From assembly GCF_003515945.1 (NCBI RefSeq), contig NZ_QWLM01000001.1, positions 276,641 to 340,640 of the forward strand: a stretch of 64,000 nt of DNA. The letters run 5' to 3'. This document shows, piece by piece, positions 35,964 to 44,654 of the stretch. This DNA comes from Dermacoccus abyssi (GTDB lineage: Bacteria > Actinomycetota > Actinomycetes > Actinomycetales > Dermatophilaceae). Both the position numbers and the translations under genes were made by a program. Each line of letters begins with the position of its first letter. Positions within the stretch are counted from its first letter, which is position 1. The notes beneath the pieces were generated by a model. The model had not been told where the DNA came from. It worked only from the letters and a program-made list of their open reading frames with translations, and did no database searches.

Positions 35964-37084
35964 TCGATACGTCCGGGACGCGCACCCACCTGTTCTCTGC
36001 CGAGGTTACTGACCGCCACCCCCAGGACGGTGGCCTGCAAGCGCTCGACGGCCGCGAGCCGCACTCCCCGTGCCGTGGCATCGTCGTCGAGCGCCGTGAC
36101 GACATCGACCGGTCGCGCGCTTCGCGCCACTTCGGCGCGCACGGCAGTGGCCACCTGCTTCGCCCACGGTCCGGTCACGACGACCTTCGACGGATCAGCC
36201 CACCCGACGAGCGAGGCCACCACGGCCGACACGGCCACTGCGAGTGCCTGACGCACCGAGTCATCCGATGCCGTCACCTCGAGCAGACGCTCCACATCGA
36301 CAGCGCTCGAACCAGGCTGACGCAGCCCGAGCCGCGCGAACACCTCGGTGAAGGGGATCGCCGTGCCGTCCGGCCCCGGGACGACGATGTGCCCGATCTC
36401 CCCGGCGAGACCGCGACCGCCTCGCAACACACGGCCGTCCTCGACGATCGCGGCGCCCAGCCCCTCACCGAGATGGATGAGTCCGACACACCCTTCCTCG
36501 ACGAGCGTGTTCGCGGCCCAGTTGACGTCGTTGTCGACGATGACGTCGTCACACAGGTCAGCCAGCGCCGCGCGAGCGTCGAGTTCGCCGACAAGGAACG
36601 GCTCGTCGGGTAGCTGCACCGCCCGCCCCGTGTGCCGGTCGACAGGATCAGCCACCGAGACGGCAGCGCACCGCACGGGTACGAGGCCGTCTCGCGAAAC
36701 TCGGGCCAAGACCGCCTCGGCCACACGAGTCAGTCGCTGCTCGTGTGGGCCGTCGACGGAGCGTGCACGGGCAATTTCGTCACCGTGGATGTCGACCACG
36801 ACACCGCTGACCCCGACCGGCGCCACGACGAGCGCGAGCGCCACCCCCACCTGCGGCGCGAGACGCACGATCGCCGTCGACCGTCCGCGCCCGGACGTGC
36901 GTTCCCCCGTTTCCTCGACCAGGCCCGCAGCGACGAGACGTGACACCGACGTCGCGGCGGTGGGGCGTGAGAGACCCGCGGATTCGGCCAGCGACGCACG
37001 CGTCGCCTCCCGCTCGTGCACCAACACCGTGAGCACTCGACGATCGGTCGACGCTCGGACGAGATGGGAGCCGGTGTCAGTCAC
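35948..37084 (-). CDS. ROK family transcriptional regulator
   Basis: 378 aa. N-terminal winged helix (EATRASLAESAGLSRPTAAT, about 26-45), then a ROK/sugar-kinase-like domain with DNDVNWAANTLVEEG and GRGLAGEIGHIVV near 235. The Cys-rich zinc motif (CxCGxxGC) found after GEIGH in many ROK proteins is missing; PGPDGTA stands there. It is divergent from the DUF1479 gene, and two matching operators lie between them, so it probably represses both genes and responds to a sugar-like ligand. Confidence 0.87.
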   Translation of the reverse strand: MTDTGSHLVRASTDRRVLTVLVHEREATRASLAESAGLSRPTAATSVSRLVAAGLVEETGERTSGRGRSTAIVRLAPQVGVALALVVAPVGVSGVVVDIHGDEIARARSVDGPHEQRLTRVAEAVLARVSRDGLVPVRCAAVSVADPVDRHTGRAVQLPDEPFLVGELDARAALADLCDDVIVDNDVNWAANTLVEEGCVGLIHLGEGLGAAIVEDGRVLRGGRGLAGEIGHIVVPGPDGTAIPFTEVFARLGLRQPGSSAVDVERLLEVTASDDSVRQALAVAVSAVVASLVGWADPSKVVVTGPWAKQVATAVRAEVARSARPVDVVTALDDDATARGVRLAAVERLQATVLGVAVSNLGREQVGARPGRIEPATS

Positions 37085-37093
37085 CCCTGAATC

Positions 37094-37108
37094 GTAAACC
37101 CTCTTTAC
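37094..37108. promoter_or_regulatory. ROK operator site 1
   Basis: GTAAACCCTCTTTAC is a dyad (GTAAA-5 nt-TTTAC) 10 bp upstream of the ROK start. It recurs almost unchanged 55 bp away, next to the DUF1479 start. The AT-rich half sites stand out from the surrounding GC-rich sequence and resemble ROK-family operators. Confidence 0.72.
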
Positions 37109-37148
37109 AAAAGCGAGGGGGGCGCCTTAAATGGACGACACCTAGTTT

Positions 37149-37163
37149 GTAAACCTCCTTTAC
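37149..37163. promoter_or_regulatory. ROK operator site 2
   Basis: GTAAACCTCCTTTAC, same half sites as site 1 with one change in spacer order, ending 13 bp before the DUF1479 GTG start. Centre-to-centre distance from site 1 is 55 bp, about five helical turns, which would suit looping or cooperative binding by a dimeric or tetrameric repressor. Confidence 0.72.
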
Positions 37164-37175
37164 GAATGGATCGCC

Positions 37176-38465
37176 GTGACGATGTCGCCTGCCCCCGAGG
37201 CCAGGGAGCTTCCCCACTGGCAGTCCACGCCCGACGACCTGCGTGGGGCGATCAAAGAGATCAAGGCCGCACTGCGCGCCCGCGTCGAGGCGTCGGGACG
37301 CACGGTCGAAGAGGTCTTCGAGGTCGTCGAGAAGCGCGTCGCGGACCAGGTCGAAGAACTCAAGGAGATGAAGGCGCGCGGTGAGAACCCCTGGCCGGTC
37401 GTGCGGTACGAAGGCCTCCTCGACGATTCGAAGCGCGACACCCTGCGCGAGCAGATCCGCCGCCGCGGGTGCGTCGTGATCAAGGGGCACTTCCCCCGCG
37501 AACAGGCCCTGGAGTGGGATGCCCAGATCGTCGACTACGTCGAGAAGAACGCCTTCTTCGAGAACTACCGCGGCCCCGGCGACGACTTCTTCGGCACCGT
37601 CGGTTCGAAGCCTGAGATCTACCCGATCTACTGGAGCAAGCCGCAGATGCAAGCCCGCCAGAGTGAACGGATGGCAACCGTCCAAGCCTTCCTCAACAGC
37701 GTCTGGACCAGCGAGTCCGACGGGCAGCAGTGGTTCGACCCGAACCGCGATTCGCTCTACCCGGATCGCATCCGCCGTCGCCCTCCGGGCGCGGACTCCG
37801 CCGGCCTCGGAGCACACCTCGACCCGGGAACGCTCGACCTGTGGATGACCGAGGAGTACCAGAGGCACTTCGCGCCACTCTTCGACGGTCGTCCCGAGGA
37901 ATACGACCCCTGGGACGCCGCTCACCGCACGTCGGGCCCGCAGTACCCCGGTTCGACGATGTGCTCGGCCTTCCGCACGTTCCAGGGCTGGACCGCGTTG
38001 TCGGACATGAAGAACGACCAGGGCGTCCTGCAGAGCGTGCCCATCCCCGAGGCGATGGCTTACCTCATGCTTCGACCGCTCGTCGAGGACGTACCTGACG
38101 ACGACATGTGCGGCGTCACCGTCGGTCAGGTCTTCCCGTGCAACTGGAAGTGGCACCCTCACCTCATGGAGGCTCTGTCGGTCATCCCCGACGTCGAAGC
38201 CGGCGACTCGGTCTGGTGGCACTGCGACATGGTGCACGCCGTCGAGGACGTGACCAACCAGGAGGGCTGGGGCAACGTCATGTACATCCCCGCCGCCCCC
38301 TGGTGCCCGCGCAACGAGGCGTACAGCGCCAGTGTCCGCGAGGCCTTCGCAACGGGCGCCAGCCCGAGCGATTTCCCCGACGAGAACTACGAGGTCGACT
38401 GGGAGGGACGCTTCACCGAAGCAGACCTCAACGAGATCGGACGCCGCGGCCTCGGTCTCGCATGA
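37176..38465 (+). CDS. DUF1479 (YbiU-like) Fe(II)/2-oxoglutarate-type dioxygenase family protein
   Basis: 429 aa, like E. coli YbiU (about 420 aa). A jelly-roll metal site is suggested by AHLDPGTLDLW near 212 (HxD) and the distal His in VWWHCDMVHAVEDV near 350. RGCVVIKGHFPREQALEWD near 96 opens the domain. The N-terminal 75 residues are helical and charged. GTG 37176 or ATG 37182 could be the start. Controlled, by inference, by the divergent ROK repressor. Substrate unknown. Confidence 0.82.
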   Translation: MTMSPAPEARELPHWQSTPDDLRGAIKEIKAALRARVEASGRTVEEVFEVVEKRVADQVEELKEMKARGENPWPVVRYEGLLDDSKRDTLREQIRRRGCVVIKGHFPREQALEWDAQIVDYVEKNAFFENYRGPGDDFFGTVGSKPEIYPIYWSKPQMQARQSERMATVQAFLNSVWTSESDGQQWFDPNRDSLYPDRIRRRPPGADSAGLGAHLDPGTLDLWMTEEYQRHFAPLFDGRPEEYDPWDAAHRTSGPQYPGSTMCSAFRTFQGWTALSDMKNDQGVLQSVPIPEAMAYLMLRPLVEDVPDDDMCGVTVGQVFPCNWKWHPHLMEALSVIPDVEAGDSVWWHCDMVHAVEDVTNQEGWGNVMYIPAAPWCPRNEAYSASVREAFATGASPSDFPDENYEVDWEGRFTEADLNEIGRRGLGLA

Positions 38466-38477
38466 CGGCGCACTCCT

Positions 38478-38526
38478 GCGCGTGAAGGCCGTGGCTCATC
38501 GCACGTGAGCCACGGCCTTCACGCGC
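38478..38526 (+). terminator. 21-bp perfect stem-loop after the DUF1479 gene
   Basis: Arms 38478-38498 and 38506-38524/38526 are fully complementary over 21 bp, with a 7-nt loop (TCGCACG). It lies 13 bp after the DUF1479 stop and before zwf, separating the two transcripts. No T tract. Confidence 0.78.
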
Positions 38527-38585
38527 CGCGCGCGCACCGATGAGCGCGCCTTCCCTTTTGCCCTCCCAGCGGCAATGCTGGGGCC

Positions 38586-40016
38586 ATGCCAGCACCAGCA
38601 ACCACCGTCGTCCTGTTCGGCGCCACCGGCGACCTCGCTCGACGCAAGCTCCTTCCCGGGCTGCTCCACCTGTTCGCCAGCGACCTGTGTGACGACCTGC
38701 GCGTCGTCGGGACGTCGCTCGAGGATTTCGACACGGAGTCATTCCGCGAGTTCGCGCGTACCGCCATCGCCGAGTTCTCCTCCCACCCGGTCACCGACCA
38801 GCAGTGGGACGACTTCGACGACCGCCTCACCTTCGTCCGCTCCGACGCAGGCCCGGACGCCCTGCGCAAGGCCGTCGAAGAGGCCGAGTCGCACTTCCCG
38901 CAGGGCAGCCAGCGCCTGCACTACCTCAGTGTTCCGCCGAAGGCCGCCCTCTCCGTCCTCGCCGAGCTGCACCAGGCGGGGCTCGTCGAACGTAGCCGCG
39001 TCATCATGGAGAAGCCCTTCGGCACCGACCTCGCGAGCGCGAAGAAGCTCAACGCGGCGGTCCACGAGTACTTCGACGAGAGCCAGATCTTCCGCATCGA
39101 CCACTTCCTCGGCAAGGAGGCGGCGCTCAACATCCTGGCTTTCCGCTTCGCGAACGGCCTGTTCGAACCGATCTGGCACCGCAACAACATCGACCACGTG
39201 CAGATCGACGTGCCCGAGACGCTCGGCCTCGAGACGCGCGCCGAGTTCTACGAGTCCACCGGCGCCTACCGCGACATGGTCGTCACGCACCTGTTCCAGG
39301 TGCTCGCGTTCACCGCGATGGAACCGCCGACGTCACTCGAGCCTGATGCCATCACCGAGGAGAAGAACAAGGTCTTCCGCTCGATGATGCCGCTCAACCC
39401 CGAGGACGTCGTGCGCGGGCAGTACCTCGGCTACCGCGACATGAAGGGCGTCGGCCCCGAGAGCGAGACCGAGACGTTCATCGCGCTCAAGTGCTACATC
39501 GACAACTGGCGTTGGGCCGGCGTGCCGTTCTACCTGCGCACCGGCAAGAAGATGGCCGAGGGCGCACGCATCATCTCGATCGCCTTCAAGGAGCCCCCGA
39601 AGTCGATGTTCCCGAGCGGATCGGGCGTCGGTCAGCACGGCCCCGACCACCTGACGTTCGACCTCGCCGACAAGGCCCGCATGTCGCTCAGCTTCTACGG
39701 CAAGCGCCCCGGGCCGGGCTTCCGCCTCGACAAGCTGTCGATGCAGTTCGCCATGGGCGACACCGACTGGGCCGGAGGCGCACTCGAGGCCTACGAGCGT
39801 CTGATCTACGACGCCATCCGCGGCGACCACACCCTGTTCACGACGGCCGACGGCATCGAGCGCCTGTGGGAGGTCAGCCAACCGCTGCTCGACAACCCGC
39901 CGCCGGTGCGCCCGTACGACCCGGGCACCTACGGCCCCAACCAGATCCACCAGCTCATCGCACCGCGGGGCTGGCGCCTGCCGTTCGAGCGCAAGTGGCG
40001 CGAACCCACCGTCTGA
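38586..40016 (+). CDS. zwf: Glucose-6-phosphate 1-dehydrogenase
   Basis: Oxidises glucose 6-phosphate to 6-phosphogluconolactone with NADP, entry to the pentose phosphate pathway. 476 aa. The nucleotide motif LFGATGDLARRKLLP is at 10-24, the active-site RIDHFLGKE at about 170-178, EKPFGTDLASA near 142 and YLRTGKKM near 318. It stands alone between two terminators rather than in the usual tal-tkt-zwf-opcA cluster, so it may be a second isozyme or a relocated gene. Confidence 0.94.
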   Translation: MPAPATTVVLFGATGDLARRKLLPGLLHLFASDLCDDLRVVGTSLEDFDTESFREFARTAIAEFSSHPVTDQQWDDFDDRLTFVRSDAGPDALRKAVEEAESHFPQGSQRLHYLSVPPKAALSVLAELHQAGLVERSRVIMEKPFGTDLASAKKLNAAVHEYFDESQIFRIDHFLGKEAALNILAFRFANGLFEPIWHRNNIDHVQIDVPETLGLETRAEFYESTGAYRDMVVTHLFQVLAFTAMEPPTSLEPDAITEEKNKVFRSMMPLNPEDVVRGQYLGYRDMKGVGPESETETFIALKCYIDNWRWAGVPFYLRTGKKMAEGARIISIAFKEPPKSMFPSGSGVGQHGPDHLTFDLADKARMSLSFYGKRPGPGFRLDKLSMQFAMGDTDWAGGALEAYERLIYDAIRGDHTLFTTADGIERLWEVSQPLLDNPPPVRPYDPGTYGPNQIHQLIAPRGWRLPFERKWREPTV

Positions 40017-40029
40017 CGCACCGTGCGAG

Positions 40030-40075
40030 CATGACGAAGGCCGCTCACCTCACGAGGTGAGCGGCCTTCGTCATG
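40030..40075 (+). terminator. 21-bp perfect stem-loop after zwf
   Basis: Arms 40030-40050 and 40055-40075 pair perfectly with a CACG loop, 14 nt after the zwf stop. One of the strongest hairpins in the window. No T tract. Confidence 0.8.
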
Positions 40076-40096
40076 GGCCGGGTTCTCGGACACTAG

Positions 40097-40158
40097 AAGG
40101 GAAGAAACCTTCCCGTCGTGTGCGTAGGCGACGGCCTTGGGCACCACAAGGGAAGAAA
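40097..40158. repeat. Short direct repeat AAGGGAAGAAA (two copies, 51 bp apart)
   Basis: The 11-mer occurs at 40097-40107 and 40148-40158, each followed by a sequence that can fold back (GGGAAG with CTTCCC in the first). The copies sit between the zwf terminator and the end of the convergent DUF3027 gene. They may be a degenerate repetitive element or part of the DUF3027 terminator. Confidence 0.4.
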
Positions 40159-40184
40159 TTCTCCCTCGATACCACGAGGCGGGC

Positions 40185-41111
40185 TCAGGCCTGCGGCGAC
40201 TCGCTCTCGTTCGCCTTGTCGCTCGTCGCAGCCGAGGTGTCGGTCTCGGCGTTCTCGACCTCGAGGTCGGCGTCGAACTCGTCGAGCACCGGAGCGTCCT
40301 GGTGGTCGTGGGCCTCGGGGGCTTGCATCTCCACCTCGGAGTGCGCACCGCAGCCGAAGTCGAGCGCGACGACCTTGCCGTCGGCGGGCGACCAGTCGTT
40401 GGCGCAGACGCCGAACTGCTGACGCAGCACGCCCGCCATCGGCACGAAGTAGCCGCACGAACCGCACTGCGCGGGGGCCTTGCGGGCCACCTCGGCGCTC
40501 GGGCCGTGATCGCCGTCGTACCAACGCTGCGCCGCTTCGTCACGACCCTCGGCCGAGAGCACGCGCTTGCGGCCGAGGCCGAGCTCGAAGAAGGCGACCT
40601 GGTCGACGTCCTCGTCGCCGGTGGCCTCGAAGCCTGCCTCGAGGCGCGGGTCGTCCTCCTTGTAGGGAAGGACGTCACCAGCGCTGAGGTCGCCCGGCGC
40701 GAGGCGGTCGGCCCACGGCACCCACTCGGGCGCGAGCACCGACGTCGCGGACGGCATGAGGTTGGTCTCGCAGACCGTGGCCACCTTGGCGCGCGGCGCA
40801 CGGGCCACCGTGACGGCCCAGCGCCAGTCGGGGTAGCCCTTGGCGTTGCTCGCGAAGTAGTGCGTTCCGAGACGCTCCGCGTCCATGACGAAGTCGACAT
40901 GCTCGCCGACGGCGCCTGGATCGGCGATGGCGGTGACGGCCTCGAGCGCGAGCTTCTGCGCCGCCTCGCTCGCGAGAACGGCGTCGTGCTTGACGGCCTT
41001 GGCGCGACGAGCGCGCGTCGCGCGGGGTGCCTCAGACGTCGGGGCGGTCACCTCGGCGTCGGCGGCGAAGTCCTCGACGCGCTCCGGTTCGGCCACTGCG
41101 GGTTCAGTCAT
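40185..41111 (-). CDS. DUF3027 domain-containing protein
   Basis: 308 aa actinobacterial protein of unknown function. The family core is visible: HYFASNAKGYPDWRWAVTVA near 85, WVPWADRLAPGDLSAGDVLP near 128 and a Cys/His cluster CGSCGYFVP ... FGVCAND ... FGCGAHSE toward residues 215-260 that could bind zinc. N- and C-terminal arms are acidic and low complexity. It starts 5 nt after the cold-shock gene and is surely cotranscribed with it. Confidence 0.82.
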   Translation of the reverse strand: MTEPAVAEPERVEDFAADAEVTAPTSEAPRATRARRAKAVKHDAVLASEAAQKLALEAVTAIADPGAVGEHVDFVMDAERLGTHYFASNAKGYPDWRWAVTVARAPRAKVATVCETNLMPSATSVLAPEWVPWADRLAPGDLSAGDVLPYKEDDPRLEAGFEATGDEDVDQVAFFELGLGRKRVLSAEGRDEAAQRWYDGDHGPSAEVARKAPAQCGSCGYFVPMAGVLRQQFGVCANDWSPADGKVVALDFGCGAHSEVEMQAPEAHDHQDAPVLDEFDADLEVENAETDTSAATSDKANESESPQA

Positions 41112-41116
41112 GGGTC

Positions 41117-41500
41117 TCAGACCTCGAGGTCGTCGGCAACGGCGCGCAGCACCGCCGCGATCTTGTTCGAATGGGACCGGTCGGGGTAGCGCCCCTTCTG
41201 CAGACCGGAGGACAGGTCGTCGAGCAGACGGATCACGTCTTCGACGATAACGCTCATCTGCTCGGCGGGCTTGCGCTTGCGCTCGGCGATGGACGGCATC
41301 TTGTCGAGCACCTCGACGTGCATGGCCTGAGCGCCCTTGCGGCCCTGGGCAACGCTGTACTCGACGCGCGTGCCGCCACGCAGCTGGGTGACGCCCGCTG
41401 GGAGCGCGCTCGCGGGCAGGAAGACGTCGTCGCCGTCGTCGCCGGAGACGAAGCCGAAACCCTTTTCGGCGTTGAAGAACCTGACCTTGCCGACCGGCAC
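41117..41500 (-). CDS. Cold-shock domain protein with C-terminal extension
   Basis: RNA/ssDNA-binding protein, 127 aa. RNP1 KGFGFV (13-18) and RNP2 DVFLP (25-29) lie in an N-terminal cold-shock domain of about 65 residues. The second half (from about 70) is a helical extension, KMPSIAERKRKPAEQMSVIV onward, not found in the 67-aa CspA type but usual in the longer actinobacterial form. First gene of a pair with DUF3027. Confidence 0.9.
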   Translation of the reverse strand: MPVGKVRFFNAEKGFGFVSGDDGDDVFLPASALPAGVTQLRGGTRVEYSVAQGRKGAQAMHVEVLDKMPSIAERKRKPAEQMSVIVEDVIRLLDDLSSGLQKGRYPDRSHSNKIAAVLRAVADDLEV

Positions 41501-41576
41501 GTCACACCTCGTTCGAATTGCCGGGCGCCGGACGACGAGCCGTCCCGCACCCCCGCGTGCACATAACTTGCAAAGT

Positions 41577-41954
41577 TTACCGGCGCGCGCCGGGCTCCAG
41601 CGAATCGTCCGCCGGCGACGTGGGTTCCGCGCTGCGCGCTCCGCCGCGAAGGTCTCGCAGCACCTCGTCGCGCTCCGAGCGCGACACGTTCGTCGTCACG
41701 ACCGGACGCTCCTGGCGCGCCTTCCACCACAGGAAGACACCGATAAGGAGGGAGCCGAACCCGCCGAGCAGAACGATGAGCGAGAGGATCGCCCAGATGA
41801 CGACGCCGGTGATGACGAGGGCGCCCCGGTGGCCGTCGTTCGCGAGGTTGGTGATGAGCGCGATGCCGCCACCGATGAAGAGCGGCGCGACGATCCACAG
41901 CATCACGGCGCCGCGGATCATGTTCTTGCGCGCGTGGCGCCTCACCTCGTCCAT
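41577..41954 (-). CDS. Small two-helix membrane protein, unknown
   Basis: 125 aa from ATG 41954 (MDEVRRHARKNMIRGAVML). Two hydrophobic segments at about 12-36 and 45-78 are followed by a charged C-terminus (RSERDEVLRDLRGG). I do not recognise a family. It lies 76 bp upstream of the cold-shock gene on the same strand and may be an independent unit. Confidence 0.65.
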   Translation of the reverse strand: MDEVRRHARKNMIRGAVMLWIVAPLFIGGGIALITNLANDGHRGALVITGVVIWAILSLIVLLGGFGSLLIGVFLWWKARQERPVVTTNVSRSERDEVLRDLRGGARSAEPTSPADDSLEPGARR

Positions 41955-42072
41955 GCGTTCACGGTACCGACGCGGGGCGCGGTAATCGAAACGCCCGCCG
42001 CACCCCACGATGCCCCGCGGCGCATTTCCTGCCGTGACGACCGGTGTCGGTGGTCGCCGCTAGGCTCCGGGC

Positions 42073-43323
42073 ATGAGTTCGCCGCGTCGCATCAGTGCCT
42101 CCCAGGCTCGTCGCATCGCCCTCGCGGCGCAGGGCTTCGCGCGCCCGCGTCCTGACGAGGTCACCACCCGCCACCTGAGCGCGACCGCGGCGCGCCTGCA
42201 GGTCGTGCAGATCGACAGCGTCAACGTGCTCATGCGCAGCCACTACCTGCCGTTCTTCAGCCGTCTCGGTCCCTACGACCCGGCCGCCCTCGACGCTCTG
42301 CGCGATCGCGCGCCGCGCCGTCTCGTCGAGTACTGGGCGCACGAGGCCAGCCTCGTCTCCCCGCAGGTATGGCCGCTGCTGCGTCACCGCATGGCGCGCG
42401 CTCACTCCGACGCGTGGGGCGGCATGCGTCGCGTCGCGGCGGACCACCCGGAGCTCGTGGAGCGCGTCTACGAGTACGTGACGACGCACGCTCCCGCCAC
42501 TGCGAAGACGATCGAGGCGGAACTCGCGCACGACGAGGAACTTTCACGCGAGCACTGGGGCTGGAACTGGTCCCTCATCAAGGCTGCGCTGGAGCACCTG
42601 TTCTGGGCCGGGCGCATCACGTCGGCAGGGCGCACCCGTCAGTTCGAGCGCCGGTACGCGAGCCTCGAGCGCGTCCTACCCCGTGAGATCGCCGCGAGCG
42701 CCGTCGCGGAGGATTTCTTCTCCCCCGAACCGCTTCTCACCCCGCCGGCCGGCGACGACGTCGACTTCTTCGACGACGTCGTCGACCTCGTGCGCCGCAG
42801 CGCGATCGCGCACGGCGTGGGCACGGTGTTGTGCCTGCGCGACTACTTCCGACTCAAGACGGCACAGGTCGTGCCGGCCATCGACCATCTCGTGCGCGCC
42901 GGCGAACTCGAGCCCGTCGACGTCGAGTGCTTCGACAAGCCGGCGTGGCGCCACGTCGATGCGAAAACTCCGCGGCGCGTCGAGGCAGAGGCGCTCCTGT
43001 CGCCGTTCGACTCGCTCGTGTGGCAGCGCGAACGTACCGAGGCGCTGTGGAACTTCCGCTACCGGCTCGAGATCTACACACCCGCCGAGAAGCGTCAGTA
43101 CGGCTACTACGTGCTGCCGTTCCTCTTCGGCGAGCACCTCGTGGCCCGTGTCGACCTCAAGGCGGACCGGGCCAACGGCGTCCTCCGGGCCCACGCGGTG
43201 CACTGGGAGCCGGGTGCGCTCACGCGCTACCCGGAAGCGGCCGGCGCCCTGGAGCGAGAACTCGCGACGATGGCCACCTGGCTCGACCTCCCGCGCGGAT
43301 GGGCCGGACAGCTCGGGTCCTGA
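42073..43323 (+). CDS. YcaQ/AlkX-type winged-helix DNA glycosylase
   Basis: HTH_42 family protein, 416 aa, related to E. coli YcaQ, which unhooks interstrand crosslinks. The catalytic QxD is Gln46-Ile-Asp48 in RLQVVQIDSVNVLMRSHYLP. Also seen are EYWAHEASLVSP near 99, LLSPFDSLVWQRERTEALW near 310 and YGYYVLPFLFGEHLVARVDL near 343, all family landmarks. Divergent from the small membrane gene, convergent with the phosphatase gene. Confidence 0.86.
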   Translation: MSSPRRISASQARRIALAAQGFARPRPDEVTTRHLSATAARLQVVQIDSVNVLMRSHYLPFFSRLGPYDPAALDALRDRAPRRLVEYWAHEASLVSPQVWPLLRHRMARAHSDAWGGMRRVAADHPELVERVYEYVTTHAPATAKTIEAELAHDEELSREHWGWNWSLIKAALEHLFWAGRITSAGRTRQFERRYASLERVLPREIAASAVAEDFFSPEPLLTPPAGDDVDFFDDVVDLVRRSAIAHGVGTVLCLRDYFRLKTAQVVPAIDHLVRAGELEPVDVECFDKPAWRHVDAKTPRRVEAEALLSPFDSLVWQRERTEALWNFRYRLEIYTPAEKRQYGYYVLPFLFGEHLVARVDLKADRANGVLRAHAVHWEPGALTRYPEAAGALERELATMATWLDLPRGWAGQLGS

Positions 43324-43363
43324 AGGCGCTGCGCCAACCCGCCTTTACCGTGCAGTGGCAGCG

Positions 43364-43990
43364 TCAGATGACGCTCTTGTCCGCCTTGCCGGGCCAGTGC
43401 TCGATGCGGAAGCTGTCGGCGTCGACGAGCACCTCGGCGGGCACGGCGTTCGGAATGTACTGACGCCGCGCGAGGTCGTTGCGCAGGTTCGTCGACAGAC
43501 GCGGTAGCGCGAGCGACATCACGCCGCCGTGGCTGATGACGAGCACGCTCTCGCCGCGGTACTGATCGGCGAGGTCCCGCAAGGCTTCTCGGTACCGGTT
43601 CACCACGTCGAGGCCCGATTCCCCTCCGGGAAAGGCGGCGTCGAGGTCACCGTCCATCCAGGCGGCGAGCACGCGCTGCATGCCGGCGCCACCGAACCGC
43701 TGACCGACGAGCTCCCCGACGCGGTACTCCTCGAAGCCGGGCAGGCTCGTCCAGTCGACGCCCAGCATCTCGGCGGCGACGCGGGCCGTCTCCTGCGCCC
43801 GGGCGACGTTGGAGCACACCGCCGTCGCGATGTTCTCGGTCCGCAGGCTCTCCCCCAGCTCCCGCGCCTGCGAAAGGCCCAGCGGCGTGAGCCACCCGCC
43901 GGCCTCCGTGATGACACCGCGCGGAGTCTCGTAGGCAGCGTCACCGTGACGCGCGACGAAGAAGCGGGCCGGGCAGAACAGGTCGGACAT
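43364..43990 (-). CDS. Histidine phosphatase (phosphoglycerate mutase-like) family protein
   Basis: 208 aa from ATG 43990 (MSDLFCPARFFVARHGDAAY). The catalytic RHG motif is Arg14-His15-Gly16, and the second His is in VLVISHGGVM near 153. Other features are GLSQARELGESL and SNVARAQETARVAAEMLGV. Substrate unknown; probably a small phosphoester. The frame extends 38 codons upstream but the added sequence is not family-like. Confidence 0.87.
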   Translation of the reverse strand: MSDLFCPARFFVARHGDAAYETPRGVITEAGGWLTPLGLSQARELGESLRTENIATAVCSNVARAQETARVAAEMLGVDWTSLPGFEEYRVGELVGQRFGGAGMQRVLAAWMDGDLDAAFPGGESGLDVVNRYREALRDLADQYRGESVLVISHGGVMSLALPRLSTNLRNDLARRQYIPNAVPAEVLVDADSFRIEHWPGKADKSVI

Positions 43991-44091
43991 GCGCTTCACG
44001 CTACCCGCGATGTCATGCGGTGTTTCCCCCGCGCTCACCCCTGTGGATGCCATGATCACAACACTCACGACACCACGAGGGGGAGATCTCG

Positions 44092-44559
44092 ATGAAGAAC
44101 ACACGCTCCGCTCTGGCAGCCACGGCCCTGATCAGCATGCTCGCTGTCACCGGCTGTTCGTCGGACGACAAGGAGAAGGCGAAGGACGCCGCGACGACGG
44201 CCAGCAAGGCCGCCTCCAGCGCGAGTTCCGCGGCCACGAGTGCCGGCGGCGACACGAGTGCCAACGCCGGCGACCAGCTGGCCTCGGCGTCCAAGAGTCT
44301 CGAGTCGATGCAGTCGCAGGCCGGTGGCGACTGCAAGATCTCGGTCGACGGAAAGGAAGCCACGACCTCCGTCATCGGCATGAGCTGCGACGACGCGAAG
44401 GGCGTGTGGAACGCGTTCGGTGGCAAGAGCGACCAGGCCGCCAACGAATCGGTCGAGTACAAGGGTGAGAAGTACCAGTGCTCCACCGGCGAGTTCAACG
44501 GCAAGCGCGCCTCGTCGTGCACGAGTTCCTCGGGCAAGGCTTTCGCCGTCGCCAACTGA
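44092..44559 (+). CDS. Putative lipoprotein, unknown function
   Basis: 155 aa with a clear signal peptide and lipobox LAVTGC; Cys22 would be lipidated. An Ala/Ser-rich tether (about 30-65) leads to a small domain with four Cys (DCKISVD, GMSCDDAK, KYQCSTG, SSCTSSS), likely two disulfides outside the membrane. GGGGGA precedes the ATG. The family is not recognised. Confidence 0.75.
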   Translation: MKNTRSALAATALISMLAVTGCSSDDKEKAKDAATTASKAASSASSAATSAGGDTSANAGDQLASASKSLESMQSQAGGDCKISVDGKEATTSVIGMSCDDAKGVWNAFGGKSDQAANESVEYKGEKYQCSTGEFNGKRASSCTSSSGKAFAVAN

Positions 44560-44582
44560 CGAACGACGCCGCCCGACATGAC

Positions 44583-44624
44583 GAAGGCGGGTGAGGAGCC
44601 CCCTGGCCACCTCACCCGCCCTTC
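44583..44624. terminator. Stem-loop between the lipoprotein and DUF2339 genes
   Basis: GGCGGGTGAGG (44586-44596) pairs with 44610-44620. Three further base pairs follow after one bulged C. It sits between two convergent genes and probably stops both. Confidence 0.6.
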
Positions 44625-44654
44625 GCGCACCGGCTGCGCCGCACGGCTCCTTTC

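Noticed and set aside
35914..35970. tRNA-like sequence (GGTTCGATAC resembles a T loop)
   Set aside because: It belongs to a 12-bp terminator stem; no acceptor, D or anticodon stems can be formed around it.
34366..36105. 579-codon open frame on the minus strand
   Set aside because: Opposite the purine permease; composition dominated by Arg, Asp, Glu and His, typical of a shadow frame.
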